Shown here: piece after piece, positions 1 to 4,636 of the stretch | Layout of the letters: each line of letters opens with the position of its first letter | Numbering within the stretch: the first letter of the stretch is position 1 | DNA from: Eubacteriales bacterium | GTDB taxonomy: Bacteria > Bacillota > Clostridia > Peptostreptococcales > Anaerovoracaceae | NCBI GenBank assembly: GCA_028691625.1 | Contig: JAQUYZ010000101.1 | Coordinates: 1-6,475, forward strand | Reading direction: 5' to 3' | Length of the DNA: 6,475 nucleotides | Program-made: the position numbers and the translations under genes | Notes under the pieces: generated by a model | Told to the model about the DNA's origin: nothing | The model's database searches: none | The model's input: only the letters and a program-made list of their open reading frames with translations

Positions 1-249
1 TGCGATAAACCAGCAAGATGCTGCAATTAAATAACCATCCCGCATTTTTATCACTTTTGAGGTAGGTCTGACCGCAAGCAGAATGATGAAACCAATTGAT
101 AAGGAGAGCAGGATTGACTTGATAAATGCGATGCCGACGGATTTCTCCCCGTAGTAGAAGGCAACAAGAACAGAGGGTATCATTGCGATACCGATAATAA
201 TCGAGACGATGCCTGCTACTTTTATTATTACTTTATAATTAAACGACAT
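1..249 (-). CDS. trkH: TrkH-family potassium uptake channel, second copy (N-terminal 83 residues; cut by window edge)
   Basis: Reading leftward from the ATG at 249-247, the frame stays open for exactly 83 codons to the window edge, so only the N-terminus is visible. It starts MSFNYKVIIK and shows two hydrophobic segments (about residues 8-33 and 41-60), followed by a basic loop ending in KMRDGY and the start of the next membrane segment. It aligns without gaps to the first 83 residues of the TrkH immediately upstream, with 34 identities by eye (about 41%), including NYK, IIK, YGE and RDG. This marks it as a diverged paralogue rather than a recent copy. By family, TrkH forms the membrane pore of a K+ uptake system gated by TrkA. 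The start is supported by that alignment and by GTGAGG 7 nt upstream, which spans the stop codon of the preceding gene. The pore loops lie outside the window, so ion selectivity and intactness cannot be judged. Confidence 0.88.
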   Translation of the reverse strand, partial: MSFNYKVIIKVAGIVSIIIGIAMIPSVLVAFYYGEKSVGIAFIKSILLSLSIGFIILLAVRPTSKVIKMRDGYLIAASCWFIA

Positions 250-255
250 TAGAAT

Positions 256-262
256 ACCTCAC
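256..262 (-). promoter_or_regulatory. Ribosome binding site of the second trkH, overlapping the stop of the first
   Basis: On the minus strand this reads GTGAGGT, and its TGA is the stop codon of the upstream trkH (261-259). GAGG ends 7 nt before the ATG at 249. Ribosomes finishing the first copy would stop on the initiation site of the second, an arrangement that usually gives translational coupling. Coupling is inferred, not shown. Confidence 0.6.
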
Positions 263-1722
263 TTGTCCGGATTCCAGAATTGTCTGGTAAACAGTAGTAT
301 GATTGTAAATAATTCTAAACGACCGGCCAGCATGAAAAGGGAAAGCATAAATTTGGACCAGTCCGAGAAAATACTGTAATTTAAAACAGGTCCAACCAGA
401 TTGAAGCCCGGTCCGATATTTCCCAGGCAGGCAGCTACCGCGCTGGCAGTGGTGATCAAATCGAAGTTTTCCAGAGAGAGCAGCAGTGTTCCGACGAAAA
501 AGATCCCCATATACAGAAAAACAAAATTCACAACGCCGGACAGCGTATCGCTGGGGATTGGTCTTTCATTCACCTTAATTGAGATGACTGCTCTCGGATG
601 CAGGCGGATTCCAATGCCTCTTTTCAGCAGTTTGAATAACAGCAGGATGCGGATTACCTTGATTCCGCCGCCAGTCGAGGAGGAACAGCCTCCGATGAAC
701 ATAAGAATAAATAAAACCATTTTACTGAAGGCAGGCCATAGATCAAAATCTGCCGTTACGTATCCGGTGGTTGTTATGATGGAAGCGCTTTGGAAAAAGG
801 AAAAACGAACAGATTCACCCATGGTATCATAGGAACCGCTGAACCTCAAATTGAGCGCGATCAGCAACATAGATGCTGTGACGATCAGAAGATACAATCT
901 TAGCTCGCTGTCGGAAAAAAAGTCCTTCCAGCGACTTTTCAGTGCAAAATAATACAAGGTAAAATTTGTGCCTGCGAGCAGCATGAAAACTGCAATCACT
1001 ACCTCATAATACGCATTATCATAATGGGCGATGCTGGAGTTGTAATTGGAAAACCCTCCGGTTCCTACAGAACCGAAGGTGTTGATCATGGCATCATACA
1101 GGCTCATATCCCCGGGAAGGAGCAACAGGATCTCAAGAATAGTCATCCCAAAATAGATCAGGTATAAAATCTTGGAGCTCTCCGAAATCTTCGGCGTTAA
1201 TTTTCCGAAGATCGGACCGGTGGTTTCTGCTCTGACGATCCGCTGACCATTGAGTCCAAGCATCGGCAGCAGGGCGATTGTCAGAACGAGAATACCCATG
1301 CCTCCGATCCAGTGGGTAAAGGAACGCCAAAATAGCAGCCCCTTGGGCAGCAGTTCAATATCGGTTAAAATTGAACTCCCGGTGGTGGTAAAACCGGAGA
1401 CGGTTTCAAAAAAAGCATCAAAGAAATTGGGAATATACCCTGAGATAATAAACGGGAACGAACCCAGCAGAGAACTGAGCGTCCAGCAGAGTGCGACGAT
1501 TGCAAATCCATCTCTTATCTTCAAATGCCTAAAGTCTGCTTTTACTGTAAAAATGATTATGCTCCCGACGACCAGCATTGGAATAACGGAGGCAAGAAAA
1601 GCATTACTTGCGTCACTTTCGCCGTAAATATGTGAGACTAAAAGCGAAGGGAGCATTAAACAGGCGAGAATAACGATCAGTATTCCGCTGATTTTTATGA
1701 TTGCTTTATAGTTTAATATCAT
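259..1722 (-). CDS. trkH: TrkH-family potassium uptake channel subunit (complete)
   Basis: This is a 487-aa polytopic membrane protein, close to the usual length of TrkH (about 480) and longer than typical KtrB (about 450). The four selectivity-filter loops of the SKT superfamily are all visible: TTTGSS near residue 115, SVGTGGFS near 220, TTTGY at 317-321 and GNIGPGF at 434-440. The conserved filter glycines are intact, which in this family goes with K+ selectivity. The hallmark glycine/serine segment FIGGCSSSTGGGIK (343-355) follows pore loop 3, and AGRLELF (466-472) closes the last membrane segment as usual. The protein should pair with the TrkA encoded 41 bp upstream for gated K+ uptake across the cytoplasmic membrane. 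The start ATG at 1722 matches the start of the downstream paralogue. Its Shine-Dalgarno site is set rather far back (see separate entry). No frameshift or missing pore element is seen. Confidence 0.96.
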   Translation of the reverse strand: MILNYKAIIKISGILIVILACLMLPSLLVSHIYGESDASNAFLASVIPMLVVGSIIIFTVKADFRHLKIRDGFAIVALCWTLSSLLGSFPFIISGYIPNFFDAFFETVSGFTTTGSSILTDIELLPKGLLFWRSFTHWIGGMGILVLTIALLPMLGLNGQRIVRAETTGPIFGKLTPKISESSKILYLIYFGMTILEILLLLPGDMSLYDAMINTFGSVGTGGFSNYNSSIAHYDNAYYEVVIAVFMLLAGTNFTLYYFALKSRWKDFFSDSELRLYLLIVTASMLLIALNLRFSGSYDTMGESVRFSFFQSASIITTTGYVTADFDLWPAFSKMVLFILMFIGGCSSSTGGGIKVIRILLLFKLLKRGIGIRLHPRAVISIKVNERPIPSDTLSGVVNFVFLYMGIFFVGTLLLSLENFDLITTASAVAACLGNIGPGFNLVGPVLNYSIFSDWSKFMLSLFMLAGRLELFTIILLFTRQFWNPDK

Positions 1723-1732
1723 GATGAGACAG

Positions 1733-1740
1733 TCACCTCT
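1733..1740 (-). promoter_or_regulatory. Ribosome binding site of trkH, long spacing
   Basis: The minus strand reads AGAGGTGA, a good match to the 16S anti-Shine-Dalgarno sequence. GAGG ends 13 nt before the ATG at 1722, longer than the 7-9 nt seen elsewhere in this window. No alternative in-frame start codon lies between the two. The site is the second copy of an ATAGAGGT repeat, the first of which overlaps the trkA stop. Confidence 0.5.
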
Positions 1741-1763
1741 ATTGAAAAGTCAATGATCAACCT

Positions 1764-3128
1764 CTATCTAAAAAAACCTGTCCTGCCGGAACAGAGAAGC
1801 TTTTCCAGACCCGGAATCTCGGATAAGAGGCAAATGATGATGACTTTATCATCCTTTTCTATTTCTGTGTCCCCATTGGGGATAATTACGTCATTGCCGC
1901 GATGAATCGCAGCGATAATCACATCGTCAGGCAGACCGATATGCTCAATCGGCCGGTTCGTAAGACGCATATGATCATCAGCAATGATCTCGATCATTTC
2001 CGCCTGTCCCTGAATGAGCTGAGAAGACAGGACACGCTTTGAACCCTGGATAAATCGAAGTATATTGCTGGCGGTCATATCCAAAGGATTCAATGCCATA
2101 TCGATTCCCATGTTTTCAATGAGTGTCGCATAACTTTCCCTGCTTACCTTCGCAATGACATCTTCAATGCCGTGCTGTTTCGCCATGAGCGCGAGCAGGA
2201 GATTTTCCTCGTCAAAGCCGGTAGCGGTAACGACAGCATCCATCTCATCGATATTCTCCTCTTGCAGCAAACTAATATCCGTTGCATCACCGTTCAGCAC
2301 CAGCACATCGTCAAGATGATTGGACAAATACTGACAGCGCGCTTTATCTTTTTCAATAATTTTTACCGATATCCCGAATTCAGAAAGCTTCTGGGCAAGA
2401 TAATGACCGGTCTTTCCTCCGCCGAGGATCATGACCTTTTGAAGATTGGTGTATTTGCCCTTTTCATGAACTTGATTATTGAGACGTGTAATCGGATTTT
2501 TTTCGCCGACAACATAAAGCGAATCATCCTTTACGATGATCGTATCTCTTTTCGGGATGATGACTTTGCCGTTTCTGGAAATGGAAACGACGTGCATGTT
2601 GCCCAGGGACTCATTGACAAAGTAAACTGTTTTTCCAACGATCTCAGGCATTCTGTCGGTTGAAAACTCGATCAGCGAGATTTTTCCGCTTGTAAATATC
2701 CCATTGCTCAATGTATATTTTTCTACAAGAAATTTATAGATTTCAAGGGTTATGGCCAGATCGGGATTCACGATATAATCGATCCCCATGAGATCTTTTA
2801 CAAAATCAAGCTGATTCATATGCTCTGGGTCACGGACACGCGCAATGACCTTTTTGCAGCCCAAACGCTTTGCAAAGGCACAGATTACAATATTTTTTTC
2901 ATCAGAGTTTGTTGCTGAAATCAAATAGTCGTATGTATTGATTCCAATATTCTCTAAAAGACTGATTTGCTTCGCGTTTCCTGTGACAGTCATCAGATCC
3001 ATCTGCGAACTCAGTTTCTGCAACAAAGCTTCATTTTTATCTATGATCGTAACAGAATGGTCTCCGCCCAACAGGGCTTCTGTAATTTTTATTCCAAGTT
3101 TGCCGGCGCCAACGATTGCTATTTTCAT
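1764..3128 (-). CDS. trkA: TrkA, cytosolic NAD-binding regulatory subunit of Trk potassium uptake
   Basis: This 454-aa soluble protein has the two-unit architecture of classical TrkA (about 458 aa), not the single-unit KtrA form. The first RCK_N Rossmann domain (about 1-125) has the glycine motif GAGKLG at 7-12 and acidic D30 ending beta-strand 2, as expected for a dinucleotide ribose contact. An RCK_C domain follows at about 140-220. The second RCK_N (about 230-350) has GGGKTG at 236-241 and acidic E259 in the equivalent place. A second RCK_C runs from about 370 to 442, followed by a short basic tail. In the family, TrkA forms a ring under TrkH and gates it in response to nucleotides. It is first in an operon with two trkH genes. 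The start is supported by GAAGG 8 nt upstream and by the Rossmann strand beginning at residue 2. RCK_C domains in some Gram-positives bind cyclic di-AMP; that cannot be read from this sequence. Confidence 0.96.
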   Translation of the reverse strand: MKIAIVGAGKLGIKITEALLGGDHSVTIIDKNEALLQKLSSQMDLMTVTGNAKQISLLENIGINTYDYLISATNSDEKNIVICAFAKRLGCKKVIARVRDPEHMNQLDFVKDLMGIDYIVNPDLAITLEIYKFLVEKYTLSNGIFTSGKISLIEFSTDRMPEIVGKTVYFVNESLGNMHVVSISRNGKVIIPKRDTIIVKDDSLYVVGEKNPITRLNNQVHEKGKYTNLQKVMILGGGKTGHYLAQKLSEFGISVKIIEKDKARCQYLSNHLDDVLVLNGDATDISLLQEENIDEMDAVVTATGFDEENLLLALMAKQHGIEDVIAKVSRESYATLIENMGIDMALNPLDMTASNILRFIQGSKRVLSSQLIQGQAEMIEIIADDHMRLTNRPIEHIGLPDDVIIAAIHRGNDVIIPNGDTEIEKDDKVIIICLLSEIPGLEKLLCSGRTGFFR

Positions 3129-3175
3129 TTGCGATACCTTCTTCCTTCACCGTCCATGCACATCATTCATTCTTT

Positions 3176-3207
3176 AAAGGGCTAAAAAGCATGAAACTTA
3201 GCCTTTT
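3176..3207. other. Inverted repeat / possible hairpin in the trkA leader
   Basis: GGCTAA at 3180-3185 pairs with TTAGCC at 3198-3203 across a 12-nt loop. Outside this, AAA at 3176-3178 can pair with TTT at 3205-3207, with position 3179/3204 a G-U pair in plus-strand RNA but a C-A mismatch in minus-strand RNA. It lies in the predicted 5' leader of trkA. The T run (3204-3208) is on the plus-strand side, where there is no upstream gene to terminate, and the minus strand lacks a U tract, so this is not a convincing terminator for either direction. Confidence 0.35.
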
Positions 3208-3232
3208 TGAATTAGTCGGCGAGTCTTAATAA

Positions 3233-3242
3233 ACAATATTGT
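3233..3242. promoter_or_regulatory. 10-bp perfect palindrome over the trkA -10 element
   Basis: ACAATATTGT is a perfect palindrome that overlaps the trkA -10 hexamer (3238-3243) by five bases. A protein bound here would block polymerase, so it is a candidate operator. Short AT-rich palindromes also arise by chance, so support is positional only. Confidence 0.25.
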
Positions 3243-3265
3243 ACCACTAATTTATTTGAAAGCAA
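3238..3265 (-). promoter_or_regulatory. Predicted sigma-A promoter of the trkA-trkH-trkH operon
   Basis: On the minus strand, TTGCTT (3265-3260) is followed after 16 bp by TACAAT (3243-3238). TGG sits directly before the -10, giving an extended -10 element (TGn) that can compensate for the weak -35. Transcription would start near 3231, leaving a leader of about 100 nt before the trkA ATG. Confidence 0.55.
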
Positions 3266-3280
3266 TAACTATTTGTTATT
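3264..3280. promoter_or_regulatory. Operator-like dyad between the divergent promoters
   Basis: AATAAC (3264-3269) and GTTATT (3275-3280) are perfect inverted arms around the 5-bp spacer TATTT. The dyad covers the predicted -35 of the hydrolase promoter (3273-3278) and touches the outer edge of the trkA -35 (3260-3265), so one bound regulator could affect both directions. No regulator gene is present in the window. Confidence 0.35.
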
Positions 3281-3301
3281 TCTGCCATGATAGGCTAAAA
3301 T
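3273..3301 (+). promoter_or_regulatory. Predicted sigma-A promoter of the MBL-fold hydrolase gene
   Basis: TTGTTA (3273-3278), a 17-bp spacer, and TAAAAT (3296-3301) make a good sigma-A promoter. Transcription would start near 3308, about 43 nt before the ATG at 3351. The 8-bp palindrome AGTCGACT (3309-3316) lies right at the predicted start. Confidence 0.6.
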
Positions 3302-3350
3302 ATAACGGAGTCGACTAAATACGCAAAAATAGAAATCGGGGGAAAAGACA

Positions 3351-3941
3351 ATGAAAATAAAGAGAATTGTTGGCGGCAATCTGGAAAGTAACGGTTATGT
3401 AATCTATGACAAAGAACAAGGGGAATGCTATATCATTGATCCCGGTTATAACGGAGAAAAATTTCTGAAGCTCATGGGCGATCTTGGTCTTATGCTGAAA
3501 GGGATTCTATTGACCCACCATCATTACGATCATGTGGGGGGAGTGGATAAAATCAAGGGGGAGACAGGCTGCAGCGTCTACATTCACAGCGCGGACGGCG
3601 ATCTGTATAAAAAACAGGCAGATGTGCTGCTGGAAAACGGCGACAATCTGCTGCTGGGAAAAGAAGAAATCAAGGTGATCCATACGCCCGGGCATACCAG
3701 GGGCAGTGTGTGCTTTTATTCGGATCAGAGCAAGCTTGCTTTTACCGGAGATACGATTTTCAATGTAGATCTGGGCAGAACCGATTTGAGCGATGGATCC
3801 CCGTCGGATATGGAATACTCAATCCGTGACATCATCAACCTATGGAGCAATGAAATTACCATATATCCCGGGCATGGTGATTCCTGCAATATGAAATATG
3901 TCCGGAAATACAACCAGGAGTTCCTGGATATCACAAACTGA
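3351..3941 (+). CDS. Metallo-beta-lactamase-fold hydrolase, glyoxalase II-like
   Basis: This 196-aa cytosolic protein has the complete metal-binding set of the MBL fold. THHHYDH at 55-61 supplies the HxHxDH ligands H56, H58, D60 and H61. HTPGHT at 111-116 supplies H115, GDTIF at 133-137 supplies the bridging D134, and YPGH at 172-175 supplies H175. The set predicts a dinuclear Zn/Fe site. LGRTDLSDGS (141-150) after the bridging Asp is typical of the short glyoxalase II-like branch (YcbL/YqgX type), which lacks the C-terminal helical domain that binds glutathione in true hydroxyacylglutathione hydrolase. Thioester hydrolysis is therefore plausible, but the substrate is unknown. The start has GGGGGA 8 nt upstream and its own promoter. 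It is transcribed alone, divergent from trkA and convergent with the small gene to its right; neither neighbour suggests a pathway. Confidence 0.93.
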   Translation: MKIKRIVGGNLESNGYVIYDKEQGECYIIDPGYNGEKFLKLMGDLGLMLKGILLTHHHYDHVGGVDKIKGETGCSVYIHSADGDLYKKQADVLLENGDNLLLGKEEIKVIHTPGHTRGSVCFYSDQSKLAFTGDTIFNVDLGRTDLSDGSPSDMEYSIRDIINLWSNEITIYPGHGDSCNMKYVRKYNQEFLDITN

Positions 3942-3960
3942 AAAATACTTTTTCTGTTTT
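3940..3960 (+). terminator. Weak terminator-like palindrome after the hydrolase gene
   Basis: GAAAAA (3940-3945), loop TAC, and TTTTTC (3949-3954) form a short stem beginning inside the hydrolase stop codon, followed by TGTTTTTATTTTT. The stem is only six pairs with one G-C, so it would be weak. The T-rich tract favours the plus direction. In the minus direction no U run follows, so termination of the opposing small gene is not explained. Confidence 0.3.
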
Positions 3961-4091
3961 TATTTTTCGTAGGCGACCAGGACGACATCCTTTTCATCCA
4001 TCGTTTTGATTTCGGCCTGGGCAGCATTGATGTGCTCGATATTTGCTTCTGAAATGACGGCAATCTTCATCTTGTTTTGATTCTGACTCAT
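3960..4091 (-). CDS. Small protein of 43 residues, unknown function
   Basis: I do not recognise this gene. The ATG at 4091-4089 is preceded by AAAGGAG (4107-4101) with 9-nt spacing, the strongest Shine-Dalgarno match in the window, and the frame runs 43 codons to TAA at 3962-3960. The product is soluble and charged with no signal peptide, membrane segment or cysteine. It reads as a hydrophilic N-terminus (MSQNQNK), a beta-strand (MKIAVIS, 8-14), an amphipathic helix (about 15-35, with INAAQAEIKTMDEKD) and a second strand (VVLVAYEK, 36-43). That is a single beta-alpha-beta unit. It ends 18 bp from the convergent hydrolase stop and is divergent from yraN. No good sigma-A promoter is visible upstream on the minus strand. 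The perfect palindrome AATCATGATT (4122-4131) lies in its leader. Reality as a gene rests on the ribosome site and protein-like composition; the function is open. Confidence 0.72.
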   Translation of the reverse strand: MSQNQNKMKIAVISEANIEHINAAQAEIKTMDEKDVVLVAYEK

Positions 4092-4121
4092 TTGTGAGAA
4101 CTCCTTTCTTTTCATAATTTA

Positions 4122-4131
4122 AATCATGATT
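4122..4131. promoter_or_regulatory. 10-bp palindrome upstream of the small gene
   Basis: AATCATGATT is a perfect palindrome 31 bp before the start codon of the 43-aa gene. It may be an operator or chance in an AT-rich region; nothing else supports it. Confidence 0.2.
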
Positions 4132-4157
4132 AGCATATACAGATTCCTGTTTTTTAT

Positions 4158-4175
4158 TTATTCCGTATTATTCCG
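4158..4175. repeat. Tandem 8-bp direct repeat TTATTCCG, 10-bp period
   Basis: TTATTCCG occurs at 4158-4165 and again at 4168-4175, so the copies sit one helical turn apart on the same DNA face. It lies in the 188-bp divergent region between the small gene and yraN, about 45 bp upstream of the yraN -35. A tandem activator or repressor site is possible but unsupported beyond spacing. Confidence 0.3.
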
Positions 4176-4218
4176 GGTGCGTAAACAGCAGGGATATTTT
4201 TTATGTATACAAAACCGA

Positions 4219-4247
4219 TTGACAAATATAATAAATATTGGTATATT
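4219..4247 (+). promoter_or_regulatory. Strong sigma-A promoter of the yraN-comM-dprA operon
   Basis: A perfect TTGACA (4219-4224), a 17-bp spacer and TATATT (4242-4247) are joined by an extended -10 TGG (4239-4241). It is the best promoter in the window. Transcription would start near 4254, giving a leader of about 26 nt, enough for the Shine-Dalgarno AAAGGA (4267-4272) and little else, so leader-based control is unlikely. Confidence 0.8.
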
Positions 4248-4279
4248 ATGGAATATAATAAAAAAGAAAGGAAACAGGA

Positions 4280-4624
4280 ATGAAGCTTGGGAACTGGGGA
4301 GAGGATATTGCGGAAAAATATCTCAAGAATAAGGGGTATCTTATCATAGAACGGAATTTCCGGTGCAGGCTCGGAGAGATCGACATTATTGCCATGGACG
4401 GAGCAGAATTGGTATTTATCGAAGTGAAAACAAGGCAGAATCAAAGCTACGGATTGCCCTGCGAGGCGATCAATGCGGTAAAAGTCAGACATATCAAAAG
4501 AACCGCGGCCTATTATGCAGCGATACATGCTGCTGATGATCAGGATTCCAGACTTGATGTGATTGAAATACTGACAAAGGAGGGACAAGCCTACTTGCAT
4601 CACATTGAAAATATTACAGGATAA
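4280..4624 (+). CDS. yraN: YraN/UPF0102 family protein, PD-(D/E)XK nuclease-like
   Basis: This 114-aa protein is the usual length for UPF0102. The conserved N-terminal segment LGNWGEDIAEKYL (3-15) carries the family Glu (E8). The restriction-endonuclease-like core is visible as LGEIDII (31-37, with D35) and VFIEVKTR (45-52, with E48 and K50), matching the D...ExK pattern of the PD-(D/E)XK fold. RLDVIEI (91-97) is the conserved strand near the C-terminus. The biochemical role is not established in general, and nuclease activity is inferred from the fold. In many Bacillota the gene sits next to comM and dprA, as here. The start is supported by AAAGGA 7 nt upstream and the short leader from a strong promoter. 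The stop overlaps the Shine-Dalgarno of comM, with 12 bp between the genes, so co-transcription is very likely. Confidence 0.93.
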   Translation: MKLGNWGEDIAEKYLKNKGYLIIERNFRCRLGEIDIIAMDGAELVFIEVKTRQNQSYGLPCEAINAVKVRHIKRTAAYYAAIHAADDQDSRLDVIEILTKEGQAYLHHIENITG

Positions 4625-4636
4625 AGGGGTAAGGAT

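Noticed and set aside
401..832. 143-codon open frame on the plus strand inside trkH
   Set aside because: It lies antisense to a clearly coding TrkH region with intact pore motifs, has no ribosome site, and its product looks like no known fold.
2172..2663. 163-codon open frame on the plus strand antisense to trkA
   Set aside because: The opposite strand carries the second RCK domain with its GGGKTG motif intact; this frame is a shadow with atypical composition.
3129..3162. Upstream peptide ATGGACGGT... of 10 codons whose TGA overlaps the trkA ATG
   Set aside because: It has no Shine-Dalgarno site upstream and simply reads through the trkA ribosome site; most likely chance.
3129..3240. Cyclic di-AMP (ydaO) or other known riboswitch in the trkA leader
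   Set aside because: The leader is about 100 nt, shorter than a complete ydaO aptamer, and I could not identify its conserved segments or a terminator switch. A covariance search would settle it.
3725..4063. 112-codon minus-strand frame overlapping the hydrolase 3' end and the small gene
   Set aside because: It covers the end of a well-supported hydrolase and uses a different frame from the 43-aa gene, which has the better ribosome site and start; composition is unnatural.
4092..4200. Sporulation-type (sigma-G/E) promoter for the 43-aa gene
   Set aside because: TATGCTA resembles a sigma-G -10, but the nearest -35-like GGAATA is 21 bp away, too far for the usual 17-18 bp spacing.
4154..4603. 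149-codon minus-strand frame across the yraN promoter and gene
   Set aside because: It is antisense to a recognised UPF0102 protein and runs through a consensus promoter.
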